Below, one piece after another: positions 36,920 through 46,562 of a stretch of 64,000 nt of DNA. Location: positions 140,294-204,293 of the forward strand of contig CANGQJ010000003.1 in the NCBI GenBank assembly GCA_947456625.1. The letters are read 5' to 3'. The position numbers and the translations under genes were made by a program. Source of the stretch: Bacteroidota bacterium (GTDB lineage: Bacteria > Bacteroidota > Bacteroidia > Chitinophagales > Chitinophagaceae). Under the pieces are notes generated by a model. That model did not search any database and was not told the origin of the DNA. It worked only from the letters and a program-made list of their open reading frames with translations. Positions within the stretch are counted from its first letter, which is position 1. Each line of letters begins with the position of its first letter.

Positions 36920-38110
36920 TTATTTGCGTCTTCCGAAAGTTTTTCTAGGCCCTTGCTTAGGCGCATATATTGGTGTAGGGCCAAACTCCTCTGGCACCAC
37001 CCCTTTTAACACAGGTGCACCAAGTAAGGTTTCGATAGTTGCAAATTTGGATTGCTCTTTTTCACCTATAAGTGTAAATGCAGTTCCTGTAGTAGCCGCG
37101 CGCGCTGTTCTGCCTATACGGTGAATATAATCCTCGCCGTCGTTTGGTACATCATAATTAATAACTAAGTCAATATCGTCAATGTCTATACCCCTACTTA
37201 AAATATCGGTTGCTACTAAGATATTAGTTTTTTGATTTCTAAAATCTTGTAAATATTGTTCTCTACTTTTTTGATCTAAATCGGAATGTATTTCCTCGGC
37301 AGCTAATTTAGCTCGCTTTAATTCCGAGGTTAATACTTTTACATTTTGTTTTTTAGAACAAAACACTATGACTTTTGTAAACTTTTTAGAACGAAGCATG
37401 TCCTTTATGATTGGGACTTTTTGGGCCTCATAAACAACAAATGCTTTTTGAGTAATTTGCTCGGGTGGCTTTGAAATAGCAATATTTATTTCAACTGGAT
37501 TTACTAAAATTTTCTTTGACAAATCACGCATTTTAACAGGCATGGTTGCTGAGAAAAGCAAATTCTGCCTTTCCTTAGGAAGAAATGTTATAATTTTTGC
37601 TAAATCGTCACTAAAGCCCATGTCCAGCATTCTGTCTGCCTCATCTAATACTAAATATTTTAATCCTTTTAACTTTACATACCCCATATTTAAATGCGCA
37701 ATCATTCTGCCAGGAGTACAAACAACAATATCAACGCCACTTGTTAATGCTTTTTTCTCGGCAGTAAAAGAATTGCCATCGCCACCACCATACACTGCTA
37801 TGGAACTTACATCAGTAAAATAAGAAAGCCCTTCAATGCTCTCTGCAATTTGAATGGCAAGTTCACGCGTTGGAACAATGACCATTGCATTAATGTCGCC
37901 AGCCGTATGTGGCATGGTTAATAACCTATTTAATAAAGGAAGTAAAAAAGCGGCCGTTTTGCCTGTACCAGTTTGCGCTGCTGCAATAATATCCTTACCC
38001 TCTAATATAGGAACCATAACCTGTTGTTGAACAGGTGTTGCGTTTTCATAACCCATTGCATCAATCCCCTCTAAAATCCTTTCGTCTAAACCTAAATCAA
38101 TAAATTTCAA
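36920..38110 (-). CDS. DEAD-box ATP-dependent RNA helicase
   Basis: The protein unwinds RNA using ATP. Motif I AAQTGTGKTAAF, motif II DEAD, motif III SAT and motif VI HRIGRTAR are present, with the Q-motif in front (FIDLGLDERILEGIDAMGYENATPVQQ split across about residues 3-30). At about 396 residues it is the core-only RhlE type with a short basic tail (RKTFGRRK). The start is uncertain: I use TTG at 38110, which gives the usual MKF opening; another TTG at 38146 would add 12 residues. No ATG fits. Confidence 0.93.
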   Translation of the reverse strand: MKFIDLGLDERILEGIDAMGYENATPVQQQVMVPILEGKDIIAAAQTGTGKTAAFLLPLLNRLLTMPHTAGDINAMVIVPTRELAIQIAESIEGLSYFTDVSSIAVYGGGDGNSFTAEKKALTSGVDIVVCTPGRMIAHLNMGYVKLKGLKYLVLDEADRMLDMGFSDDLAKIITFLPKERQNLLFSATMPVKMRDLSKKILVNPVEINIAISKPPEQITQKAFVVYEAQKVPIIKDMLRSKKFTKVIVFCSKKQNVKVLTSELKRAKLAAEEIHSDLDQKSREQYLQDFRNQKTNILVATDILSRGIDIDDIDLVINYDVPNDGEDYIHRIGRTARAATTGTAFTLIGEKEQSKFATIETLLGAPVLKGVVPEEFGPTPIYAPKQGPRKTFGRRK

Positions 38111-38267
38111 AATAACTTGTTTTTCTAATAAGTTACAAAGATACAACTAATTAAAGGGAGCTGGTAATTAGGTATATTAAGAATATGAGGCAAAACATAT
38201 AATTTTTGTCCTAGTCTTGTATTATTGATAAAAATTGGCCGAAATTTGTGGCCTAATATTAACTACA

Positions 38268-38990
38268 ATGAAAAACAACATATTACATAAAGCAAATACA
38301 CGCGGATCTGCAAATCACGGATGGCTTCATAGTTTTCACAGCTTTAGTTTTGCTGGATATTACAACCCCGAACGTATTCATTTTGGAGCATTACGCGTTT
38401 TAAACGATGATACTGTTAGTGGTGGCATGGGCTTTGGCACTCACCCTCATGATAATATGGAAATTATTAGTATTCCATTAGAAGGCGATTTAGAGCATAA
38501 GGATAGTATGGGCAATACTACTGTAATTAAAAATGGAGATATTCAAGTAATGAGTGCAGGCACTGGTATTCAACATAGCGAGTATAATAAAAATAAAAAT
38601 GAGCAAGTAAAATTTTTACAAATTTGGATTTTCCCAAACAAGAAAAATGTGACTCCTAGGTACGATCAAATTACTTTAAATGTAAATGACCGACACAATA
38701 AACTACAACAAGTACTTTCCCCTAATGAACATGACCAGGGTGTTTGGATTCACCAGGACGCTTGGTTTCATATGGGTAATTTTGAAAATGAAAAAGCATT
38801 TCAATATCAAATTAAAAAAGAGGGAAATGGTGTTTATGCTTTTGTTTTAAAGGGAAAATTTTTAATTGATGGAATGGAGGCCGACACACGAGATGGTATT
38901 GGTTTAAGTGGGATTAATACCATTGATTTTAAAGCCATCAGTAACGATGCTGAAATATTACTTATGGAAGTACCAATGCAAATTGGTTAA
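38268..38990 (+). CDS. Pirin family protein (quercetin-dioxygenase-like cupin)
   Basis: This 240-residue bicupin has the pirin metal site His59, His61, His103 and Glu105 (GTHPHDNME and GIQHSE). E. coli YhhW has the same arrangement and degrades quercetin, while eukaryotic pirin is a nuclear regulator; the natural role in bacteria is unclear. The C-terminal cupin is degenerate, as usual. I chose ATG 38268 because the family begins with this segment (ILHKANTRGSANHGW); an earlier ATG would add 11 residues without family similarity. Confidence 0.92.
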   Translation: MKNNILHKANTRGSANHGWLHSFHSFSFAGYYNPERIHFGALRVLNDDTVSGGMGFGTHPHDNMEIISIPLEGDLEHKDSMGNTTVIKNGDIQVMSAGTGIQHSEYNKNKNEQVKFLQIWIFPNKKNVTPRYDQITLNVNDRHNKLQQVLSPNEHDQGVWIHQDAWFHMGNFENEKAFQYQIKKEGNGVYAFVLKGKFLIDGMEADTRDGIGLSGINTIDFKAISNDAEILLMEVPMQIG

Positions 38991-38991
38991 G

Positions 38992-39013
38992 ATAGGATTT
39001 GAAAAAATCCTAT
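38992..39013. terminator. Hairpin between convergent pirin and GNAT genes
   Basis: ATAGGATTT-GAAA-AAATCCTAT is a perfect 9-bp stem with a GAAA tetraloop directly after the pirin stop and touching the convergent GNAT stop. T-runs are weak, so I rate it a probable bidirectional terminator. Confidence 0.45.
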
Positions 39014-39531
39014 TACAATATTAACTTCATCATAATATCGGTTTGCTCGTCGTTACCTAATTTAAAAATGTGCTTGTCAAAAGGAATAAACCCATTTTTA
39101 GTATAAAAAGCAAGCGCTCTGTGGTTTTCCTCCCAAACTCCTAGCCATATATAAGCTACATTTTTTGCTGTAGCTATTTGAATTGCTTTATTAAATAGTA
39201 ATTGGCCCACTTTTTTCCCTAAATAACTTTGATCCACATAAATTCTTTCAATTTCAAAAGCACTTAAATCTTTTAATTCGGTTTGCGCATTCCCAGTATT
39301 TACTTTCAAATAACCTACCACCTTTTCCCCGTCTTGTGCAAAATAAAATTCAGAATTAGGATTATTAATTTCACTCCATAATTTTTCTTTTGAAAAGCTA
39401 TTATTTAAATAGGCTTCCATATCCGCTGCATTATTATGCTCAGAAAAAGTTTGTTTAAACGTGCTTCGACTAATGGCTTGTAATTTTTCAATATCTAGTA
39501 AATCGATAGGGGTAATTAAAATTGAATTCAT
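39013..39531 (-). CDS. GNAT-family N-acetyltransferase
   Basis: The 172-residue protein has the acetyl-CoA motif IYVDQSYLGKKVGQLLFNKAI (pieces at about 92-112) with the expected glycines and a C-terminal WEENHRALAFYTKNGF motif B. Its closest pattern is the spermidine/spermine acetyltransferase-like group (PaiA relatives), but the substrate is unknown. It is last in a likely three-gene unit with GH3 and the DOPA-dioxygenase-like enzyme (gaps of a few tens of bases). Confidence 0.85.
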   Translation of the reverse strand: MNSILITPIDLLDIEKLQAISRSTFKQTFSEHNNAADMEAYLNNSFSKEKLWSEINNPNSEFYFAQDGEKVVGYLKVNTGNAQTELKDLSAFEIERIYVDQSYLGKKVGQLLFNKAIQIATAKNVAYIWLGVWEENHRALAFYTKNGFIPFDKHIFKLGNDEQTDIMMKLIL

Positions 39532-39549
39532 ATATAAATTTAAACAAAA

Positions 39550-40389
39550 TTAGCCAATTTGAACCGAAGTCATAGTTAGCGAACCGCCTACTGCTTTGTC
39601 GTTAAAGAAACTTATTTTTTCGTTTTTATCCTTTAATCCTAAAGTATAAAGTAAAGGCAAATAATGCTCTGGTGTTGGAATAGCCAATTGTGCTTCTCGT
39701 CCTAATTGTTCGTAATGAATTAATTTATCGTGCGCTTCGTTTAAAATATAATTTTTGAATTGTGTATTCATATGATGTGCCCAATCATAACCATACTCAG
39801 GCTCGTTTAATTTATCCCAAGCAACCATTCTTAAATTGTGTACCATATTACCACTCCCTATTATTAAGACTCCTTTTTTTCTTAATAAATTAATTTCTTT
39901 TGCTAATTCATAATGAAATTTTGGATGCTTGGTATAATCAATACTTAATTGCAATACAGGAATAGTTGCATTAGGGTACATATGTCTTACAATAGTCCAA
40001 GTGCCGTGGTCTAAGCCCCAATCATGGTCCAGTTCTACTGCAGTGGTATGAATTAAAGAAGCGGTTTCCATTGCTAAATTTGGGTTTCCGGGCGCTGGAT
40101 ATTGGACCTGGTATAAAGCTTCAGGGAATCCTCCAAAATCGTGTATGGTCTTTGGAAAATCCATGGCTGTGATTTGAGTGCCTTTGGTAAACCAGTGTGC
40201 CGATACCACTAATACAGCTTTGGGTGTAGGGATTTCTCTGGCAATGCTAGTCCACCTCCTGCTAAACTCTGTATCCTCAATACCATTCATTGGCGAACCA
40301 TGTCCCACAAATAAAACCGGCATGGTATATTGTAGTTCTGGTAAAGCGGACGTGAAATTTTTAAAATCGTTTAAATTTTGAATCATCAT
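39550..40389 (-). CDS. 4,5-DOPA-dioxygenase-extradiol-type protein (YgiD/LigB fold)
   Basis: The class III extradiol ring-cleavage family member carries PVLFVGHGSPMNG near the start with its conserved His, VVSAHWFTKGTQIT near residue 70, LDHGTWTIVRHMYP and GSGNMVHNLR, all metal or active-site blocks of YgiD. These enzymes open catechol rings such as L-DOPA. The start is ATG 40389 (280 residues) with a second ATG right behind; the only further upstream option is TTG. It lies between GH3 and GNAT genes in the same direction. Confidence 0.88.
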   Translation of the reverse strand: MMIQNLNDFKNFTSALPELQYTMPVLFVGHGSPMNGIEDTEFSRRWTSIAREIPTPKAVLVVSAHWFTKGTQITAMDFPKTIHDFGGFPEALYQVQYPAPGNPNLAMETASLIHTTAVELDHDWGLDHGTWTIVRHMYPNATIPVLQLSIDYTKHPKFHYELAKEINLLRKKGVLIIGSGNMVHNLRMVAWDKLNEPEYGYDWAHHMNTQFKNYILNEAHDKLIHYEQLGREAQLAIPTPEHYLPLLYTLGLKDKNEKISFFNDKAVGGSLTMTSVQIG

Positions 40390-40423
40390 GAAACTTAAAA
40401 TTTCCAAATACAATTAGTGTTCT

Positions 40424-42745
40424 CTATTTTTTTGGAACATACTTTATAGTTCTTGCATCATGTATTACACCTTTCCAATTTAAGCCATAACCAAAATCAT
40501 AAAAATGACCTTGCGCGTCCTTATAAGGTGTCATATCATGTGGTTTGTCTTCAAATTGTTTTTCAACTTCGCTCATATTTAATGGCATTTGCATTGGAAG
40601 TAACCCCGATGGCTCCACTTTACCTGAAATAATATCCAATTGCGCATCTATTTGTACACCAAACTCTCCAACAATAGCATCTACTTCTTTTTCAAATTCA
40701 CCAAATACCATAGGATTTGAAATAGTTATTGATACAATTACTGGCTTACCATTCATGGCTTTTTTGGTTTCTAAAATGGTATTCAAGTCTGGATAGGAAT
40801 TAGATTTAGCTGTTTTGCCTTTATAAGTTCGGTCTTTAATAGTTGAGTCAATTACAGGATCACCTGCTGCAATACTATGTTCGCGTGTGTTCACAGCAGT
40901 ATAATCTTTTAATTGTAAACTAATAGGCAAATATCCATTACCGCCAGCTTCTCTGTCGGCTCTGCTATATGCACTACTAACTGGACTTTTAATAAATACA
41001 ATGGCAAAATCGGCCTTAGCTGGATCCTCGGTTACGTTATAATATCTTTTAACTAATTCTAAATTTACTGGATACTCAGTTTTTTCTGGAGATGGTTGTC
41101 CAAAAAAGTTAATGCCTGCTGGTGTTATTCGTTTAGGAATATATACTGTTTTGCCTTTTGCGATTGGCAATGTTTTATTATTTTTTATTAATACTATAGA
41201 TTTTAATTGTGCGTCATATCCTGCTTTCATGAATTCCGATTTGCCTACAATTGCGTTAGATTCAATTGGATTCAAATATGGATTTTCAAATAAGCCTACT
41301 CTAAAAATATTTAATAATAAACGTACAGCCGATTGCTCAAAACGCTTGCGCATAAAAGCTTCACCATATTCTTTCACACCCATTTGATAAGCCTCAAGCA
41401 CTGGTTTTATTTCATTGTTACCCCCAAATTGATCTACACCTGCCATTAATACTTTATAATGTCTTTCGGCAATAGATAATTTTTCGGTACCCCATGGTTT
41501 TCCCATAAATATGTCGGGCTTTGGTCCTTCGTTGCCTGTAATTAACCAGTCTGTGCAAACAACACCATCGTACCCATATTTATTTCTTAATAAATCGGTA
41601 ACAATATATTTACTAAAACCATTGCCTACATTTTCATGATTTTTAATATCTTGATTATAAGAAATAGTATAATAAGGCATCACAGCGGCCGCCTTTTTAG
41701 TACTTCCATTTAATTTAAATGCACCTTCGGTAAAAGTGCGTAAATGCATTTGAAAATTTTTACCAGGATACACTGCAAACTTTCCATAAGCAAAATGGCC
41801 ATCTCGTCCTGCTTCCTCTGGACCACCACCTGGCCAATGTTTAACCATGGCATTCACGCTATTATTGCCCCAACCATTATATGCATTTACTGCTTTTGGA
41901 TCTGTTTGAAATCCATCCACATAAGCTCGTGCCATGTCGGTTGCTAAATTTGGGTCCTCTCCAAAAGTGCCTACAAATCGGTTCCATCTTGGCTCGGTAG
42001 CTAGATCAATTTGAGGAGACAATGCAGTTGCAATTCCTAAAGCTCTATATTCTTTAGAAGCAATAGATCCAAATTTTTTTGTGATGCTTGGATCAAAAGT
42101 AGCAGCCAAGCCTAACTCTTCGGGCCATTGTGAAATAGTACCTCCACTTCCAGCATTGTATTCAGATTCCTTGTTGGCACCATTACGCGGATCGGAACTA
42201 TTGTTTGCAGGAATGCCCATCCCAATTCCTTCTACTAATTTTTGAATATTATTATTCCATGTAGCTGCAACAATAGGGTTCTCTACACTAGTAACTAATA
42301 CGTGTCTTAAATTATCTTCCGTTAAAAATATTTTTTGCTGATCGGTTAAGTCCGAAGGTTTTGCACCACTATCATCAAAAGATTTTCCATTATAAGTAGA
42401 TTTAAACCTACCCATTGGTGGCATTGGTACAGACTGATGAGCACTATACAACATTAGCCCTGCTATTTGATCAATTGACATTTTAGAGGCAAGGTCCTTA
42501 GCACGTTCATTCACATTTACTCTCCAATCTTCATAAATATCTAACACTCCATTTTTATTTAAGTCTTTAAATGGCAAACCCTCCTTCATAATTATTTTTA
42601 AGCCAGAGTTTTGTGCATATCCAAGCGTGATTTGGTCATTTACTTTAATTTTATTGATCCCTTCGGTTAAAACACTTGGGGTCCACTTATTTTGTGCCTG
42701 CAACAAAATGGGAAATAACAGCATTAAATTGAATACCTTTTTCAT
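40424..42745 (-). CDS. Exported GH3 beta-glucosidase-like glycosidase
   Basis: The 773-residue protein has a signal peptide (1-18, ending LLQAQ) and the full GH3 arrangement. VVCTDWL carries the expected aspartate nucleophile and VKHWPGGGP the KH substrate-binding motif. An EF-hand-like loop DLNKNGVLDIYEDW (61-74) near the N-terminus suggests calcium-dependent folding or a surface anchor, an addition found in some exported GH3 enzymes. The acid/base Glu is not obvious. Its promoter is shared with a divergent serine hydrolase and contains the inverted repeat ATTGTGT-N7-ACACAAT. Confidence 0.88.
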   Translation of the reverse strand: MKKVFNLMLLFPILLQAQNKWTPSVLTEGINKIKVNDQITLGYAQNSGLKIIMKEGLPFKDLNKNGVLDIYEDWRVNVNERAKDLASKMSIDQIAGLMLYSAHQSVPMPPMGRFKSTYNGKSFDDSGAKPSDLTDQQKIFLTEDNLRHVLVTSVENPIVAATWNNNIQKLVEGIGMGIPANNSSDPRNGANKESEYNAGSGGTISQWPEELGLAATFDPSITKKFGSIASKEYRALGIATALSPQIDLATEPRWNRFVGTFGEDPNLATDMARAYVDGFQTDPKAVNAYNGWGNNSVNAMVKHWPGGGPEEAGRDGHFAYGKFAVYPGKNFQMHLRTFTEGAFKLNGSTKKAAAVMPYYTISYNQDIKNHENVGNGFSKYIVTDLLRNKYGYDGVVCTDWLITGNEGPKPDIFMGKPWGTEKLSIAERHYKVLMAGVDQFGGNNEIKPVLEAYQMGVKEYGEAFMRKRFEQSAVRLLLNIFRVGLFENPYLNPIESNAIVGKSEFMKAGYDAQLKSIVLIKNNKTLPIAKGKTVYIPKRITPAGINFFGQPSPEKTEYPVNLELVKRYYNVTEDPAKADFAIVFIKSPVSSAYSRADREAGGNGYLPISLQLKDYTAVNTREHSIAAGDPVIDSTIKDRTYKGKTAKSNSYPDLNTILETKKAMNGKPVIVSITISNPMVFGEFEKEVDAIVGEFGVQIDAQLDIISGKVEPSGLLPMQMPLNMSEVEKQFEDKPHDMTPYKDAQGHFYDFGYGLNWKGVIHDARTIKYVPKK

Positions 42746-42805
42746 ATAAACAATTATTGGATTTTATCAATTAGTTTAGCAATCAGAAAATAAATATAAT
42801 TAATT

Positions 42806-42826
42806 ATTGTGTCATATTAACACAAT
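42806..42826. promoter_or_regulatory. Inverted repeat ATTGTGT-N7-ACACAAT in a divergent promoter region
   Basis: Perfect 7-bp arms at 42806-42812 and 42820-42826 are separated by CATATTA. The element sits in the 125-base divergent gap, 60 bp from the GH3 start and 44 bp from the serine hydrolase start. The layout suggests an operator of a helix-turn-helix dimer, CRP/FNR-like in half-site look, shared by both genes. Confidence 0.45.
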
Positions 42827-42870
42827 GAGGCCTAGTTTTTTATTAAATTTAACCAACACAACAACATTTT

Positions 42871-44007
42871 ATGAAAAAAGCCATACTATTACTTTCTTGT
42901 ATTTATTGTTTCATTTTTAATGTAAAAGCACAATCTGAAATTGCCGAAGCAGGTATTAATGAATTAATGCAGGCTCAAAAAGTGGTTGGGTTTTCGGTGG
43001 CAGTGGTTAAGAAAAATAAGATCGTATATACTCATTCCTTTGGCCTTAAGGATATTGAAAAAAATATACCCCTATCAAATTCAGATATTTTCAGAATCGC
43101 ATCTATTTCAAAATCGTTTACGGCAACTTCTATCATGCAATTAATTGAAGCAGGAAAATTAACATTGGATGATGATTTTAGTGGCCTAGTTGGTTTTAAA
43201 GTAAGAAATCCTAATTTTCCAAATACGGTTATTACACTTCGTATGATTATGTCTCATACTTCCTCTGTAAACGATAGTCAGGGCTATTTTAATTTAGATG
43301 CTATTAACCCTGCTAAAAATCCCAACTTTGCAAAATGTTATAACAATTATGAGCCAGGTAAGGGTTATGAATATTGTAATTTAAATTTTAACATGACTGG
43401 TGCGGTAATTGAAAAAATTACTGGCGAACGTTTTGACCAATACGTAAAACGCCATATACTTGACCCCTTAGGCTTATATGGTGGTTACTGTGTGGATTCA
43501 CTTGATAAAAATAAATTTGCAACCTTATACGAATACAATAAGGATTCTGCAAAATTTATTGCAGCTACTGCTGCTTATAATCCAAGAAGTGAGGAAGTAA
43601 AAAATCATATTTTAGGCGAGACTACCCCTATTTTTTCTCCAACTGGTGGGATGAAAATTTCAGCTTCCGATTTGGCAAAGTATATGATAATGCATAGCCG
43701 AAAAGGTAAATATAAAGGAGGCCGTATTATTTCAAAAAATAGTGCGGTGCAAATGCAAACAAAATTATCCGATGATGAGGGTTATGGATTAGCACTTGAA
43801 ACCACAAATAAATTAATTCCTGGTGAAACCATGTGCGGGCACACAGGTTCGGCATACGGGTTATACAGTGCTATGTTTTTTAATTCAAAAAAGAAATTTG
43901 GCATTGTAGTAATATGCAACGGCTGTGGCCCTAGCTTTGATAGTGGTTTTAATGCCGTTATTAAAAAGGCAGTAAACACTTTATACGATGCATTTATAAA
44001 ACAGTAG
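42871..44007 (+). CDS. Exported serine hydrolase, beta-lactamase fold
   Basis: The 378-residue protein has a signal peptide (1-20, ending NVKAQ) and SxxK at Ser78-Ile-Ser-Lys81 (RIASISKSF), then YCN in EYCNLNF as the YxN motif, and a C-terminal GHTGSAYG resembling the KTG position. It is related to D-aminopeptidases and esterases of the class C beta-lactamase group. Its 3' end overlaps the convergent alpha/beta hydrolase by 14 bases. It is a paralogue of the protein at 18152-19426. Confidence 0.88.
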   Translation: MKKAILLLSCIYCFIFNVKAQSEIAEAGINELMQAQKVVGFSVAVVKKNKIVYTHSFGLKDIEKNIPLSNSDIFRIASISKSFTATSIMQLIEAGKLTLDDDFSGLVGFKVRNPNFPNTVITLRMIMSHTSSVNDSQGYFNLDAINPAKNPNFAKCYNNYEPGKGYEYCNLNFNMTGAVIEKITGERFDQYVKRHILDPLGLYGGYCVDSLDKNKFATLYEYNKDSAKFIAATAAYNPRSEEVKNHILGETTPIFSPTGGMKISASDLAKYMIMHSRKGKYKGGRIISKNSAVQMQTKLSDDEGYGLALETTNKLIPGETMCGHTGSAYGLYSAMFFNSKKKFGIVVICNGCGPSFDSGFNAVIKKAVNTLYDAFIKQ

Positions 44008-45457
44008 CAACTAACCAGGAGCCAATAAAATCTAATACTTCGGGTTCGATAGTTGTAGCTAGTTCGCCATACTCAGGTACGTTACATTTGGAGCATTTTT
44101 GAAACAAATGATTTAATCCATCAAACTGCTTAATTTCAAAATGCTTATTACCAGCATTAGTTAAAGCAAGTTTTATAGCTTTTAAATTTTCTGCAGCAGG
44201 CACTTGAATGTCTTTAGATCCATTAATTGCCAATACTGGGCATTGTAATTTTTGTAAAGTAGGCTTTGGATTGTAAGCACCAAAAAACTTCCACCAATTG
44301 GTAGAAAATGTTTCGGCAAAACTTGTAGCAAATTTATTTATATCTAAATCACTACTTGAGTCCCTACTTATATTGGTAGTAGCTTTAACTAAACTCTTAT
44401 TGGTTATGCTAAACCATTGCTTTGTAATTTCATTGGCTTTAGCAATTGCCTCTTGTTTATCATTGGTTGCAATAATAGTTTTCATTAAGTTTTTATACAA
44501 AGGGATATAGGCGTCAATAGCCTCCTGACTTATGCCCGCCGATTTTAATACCATTTCATTTTGCAATGCCATGAGCGCTGTTATTTCAATGCCTGGGCCA
44601 GCCATTAACACAATAAATGCAACAGACTTGTTTTTAGCTGCAACCATGGGGGCAATTAATCCACCTTCACTATGACCTAATAATCCAATTTTATTAGTGT
44701 CCACTATACTTAAGTTTTTTGCAAAGCGAATATGTTCCTCTACATCTAATGCAAAATCGGCAGTGGTGCTTGTACTAAAATTACCTGTTGATTTTCCAGC
44801 ACTTCGGTCATCCACTCTTAAAACAGCAAATCCTATTTTTGTTAAATAGTCTGCAAGCACCGCAAATGGTTTATGATCAAAAATGGTTTCGTCTCTGTCC
44901 TGTTTACCACTTCCAGTAATTAAAATTACCAAAGCATGTTTTTTATTGTCGTTAGGATAAGTTAAAGTGGCGCCATAATTTAATTGAGTAACTACTCCAA
45001 CATATACTGTGTCCTTTATACTATAAGTAAAAGGCGCTTTAGGCGTTTGAGGCTTTATATTAACAATTGGTTCCTGCCCTTCTTTTAATGGCTCCATATT
45101 TAATGGAAAGTTCATACCAGATTGCCCCCAAGTTCCTTGTATCATATCACCGTCGGTATTAATGGTGCCAACATATGAAGCGCCAATCATTTTAACGTCA
45201 ATACTTAATTGATTATTTATTATTTCAGTTTTAGAAGAAGCAATTCCTTTTGCTTTTTGTGCAGGCACATCCCAATTAGAAGTATAAGTATTATCAGCAT
45301 TTTTAATTAAGTGTAATCTTAATTCAATTTTTTGACCACCCGCGTTTAATAATCCAGTCCAATTTTCAATTGGTTTTTGAGCAAAAGAAATAACAGAAAC
45401 TAGTATAACAGCGCCTAGTAATAATATTAGTTTTATAATTGGATATTTTGGTTTCAT
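43994..45457 (-). CDS. Exported alpha/beta hydrolase (BAAT/peptidase S9-like)
   Basis: The 487-residue protein has a signal peptide (1-26, ending ISFAQ), an N-terminal beta-rich domain (about 28-140) and a C-terminal alpha/beta hydrolase with the nucleophile elbow GLLGHSEGGLIAP (about residue 262-274) and an RVDDRSAGKSTG loop. The final FDGLNHLFQ carries the likely catalytic His. The pattern is that of the exported esterase/peptidase family common in Bacteroidota; the substrate is unknown. Confidence 0.85.
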   Translation of the reverse strand: MKPKYPIIKLILLLGAVILVSVISFAQKPIENWTGLLNAGGQKIELRLHLIKNADNTYTSNWDVPAQKAKGIASSKTEIINNQLSIDVKMIGASYVGTINTDGDMIQGTWGQSGMNFPLNMEPLKEGQEPIVNIKPQTPKAPFTYSIKDTVYVGVVTQLNYGATLTYPNDNKKHALVILITGSGKQDRDETIFDHKPFAVLADYLTKIGFAVLRVDDRSAGKSTGNFSTSTTADFALDVEEHIRFAKNLSIVDTNKIGLLGHSEGGLIAPMVAAKNKSVAFIVLMAGPGIEITALMALQNEMVLKSAGISQEAIDAYIPLYKNLMKTIIATNDKQEAIAKANEITKQWFSITNKSLVKATTNISRDSSSDLDINKFATSFAETFSTNWWKFFGAYNPKPTLQKLQCPVLAINGSKDIQVPAAENLKAIKLALTNAGNKHFEIKQFDGLNHLFQKCSKCNVPEYGELATTIEPEVLDFIGSWLVATVL

Positions 45458-45492
45458 TTCTTATTTTGATTAATGTTCGAAAAATTGAAAAT

Positions 45493-45957
45493 TTATAATT
45501 TTTTTTCCATGTAAAGCACACCAGTATTGGGATTGTAATAGTAGCCATTTATAATATAAAAGTCATTTTTTTTATAAAGTGTAATTGCCGAAAGCATAGT
45601 ATCCAGGGTGTCTAAGCGCATTAAATCATACCCATTTAATTTTGCTTTTTTACAAAGCATATCTAAAAGTGTTTCCCCAATTTTTAAGCGTCTATGACTA
45701 GGTTTAACATACATTCTTTTTAGCTCACAAATTTTTTCTCCAATTTTACGATAAGCAGCACAAGCAACTGGATTATTGTTTTCGTAAACAAGCAAAAGGC
45801 AGCCTGTGGGGCTGCCATACATGCTATTAATTATACTTAATTCTTCTTTGAAGTTTTGAAAGTCCAAACTAATATTTAACGAATTAGCATATTCATTAAA
45901 TAAACTAACTACATCCTTTAATTGCGTCTCATTAGCTGGAATGATATATTGAAGCAT
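45493..45957 (-). CDS. GNAT-family N-acetyltransferase
   Basis: This 154-residue acetyltransferase has motif A in RMYVKPSHRRLKIGETLL (about 89-106) with the usual R/KxxGxG form slightly altered (RRLKIG), and ITLYKKNDFY as motif B. It is separated by one base from the PepSY-type gene, so translational coupling is likely. The substrate is unknown. Confidence 0.83.
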   Translation of the reverse strand: MLQYIIPANETQLKDVVSLFNEYANSLNISLDFQNFKEELSIINSMYGSPTGCLLLVYENNNPVACAAYRKIGEKICELKRMYVKPSHRRLKIGETLLDMLCKKAKLNGYDLMRLDTLDTMLSAITLYKKNDFYIINGYYYNPNTGVLYMEKKL

Positions 45958-45958
45958 A

Positions 45959-46480
45959 TTAATTTAATAGTACAAGAATAACCGATGCAATAATGCCAAG
46001 AACAGTTAATATAACACCACTGCTAAATGCTTTTGTACCTGGCTTAAACATCCAAAAAGCTGATATGGACATGAAAAATAAGGCAGCTGCAAATAGGACT
46101 GTAAAGTAATGAATTAATCCTTTGCTATTTTGTTTGTGTAACTCTGTAAATGGTTTAATCCATCCATACCACTCTTTGGTTACGTATTTTACTTCGCCTG
46201 TTTTTGCATTATATGAGCCGTCTTTAAAATAAGAAAGATCCCCTTCGGTTTTTATAATTTTTAATTCTTTTTGTTTTATTGCCTGACCCAATTTCTCTGC
46301 AGTTAAATTGGTGTCAATTATTTTTTCGTTATTAATGTCATGCTTTAAAAATGCTGTATCACGGTAAGTTTGAACAATACCACTTAAAGCATATATAATC
46401 ACCAAGCCAACAATAAAATATCCAATATTATTGTGTAAATCGCGCATGATTTTACGCATTTTTGATCCTGTAGCTTCCAT
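45959..46480 (-). CDS. PepSY-associated membrane protein
   Basis: The 173-residue protein has an N-terminal helix (about 18-36), a soluble PepSY-like segment (NLTAEKLGQAIK..YFKDGSYNAKTGEVKYVTKEW) and two C-terminal helices (about 122-145 and 150-172). RDLHNNIGYFIVG is the characteristic start of PepSY_TM proteins, which often accompany siderophore or metal receptors as reductase-like components. Two ATGs are possible; I kept the first. It is coupled to a GNAT gene one base downstream. Confidence 0.72.
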   Translation of the reverse strand: MEATGSKMRKIMRDLHNNIGYFIVGLVIIYALSGIVQTYRDTAFLKHDINNEKIIDTNLTAEKLGQAIKQKELKIIKTEGDLSYFKDGSYNAKTGEVKYVTKEWYGWIKPFTELHKQNSKGLIHYFTVLFAAALFFMSISAFWMFKPGTKAFSSGVILTVLGIIASVILVLLN

Positions 46481-46562
46481 AATTATGTTTTTGTTTAATT
46501 TTAGACATCAAGGTATTAAAAAAGTTTAAACTAATAAAAATTAAATATTATCTAATTATTAT

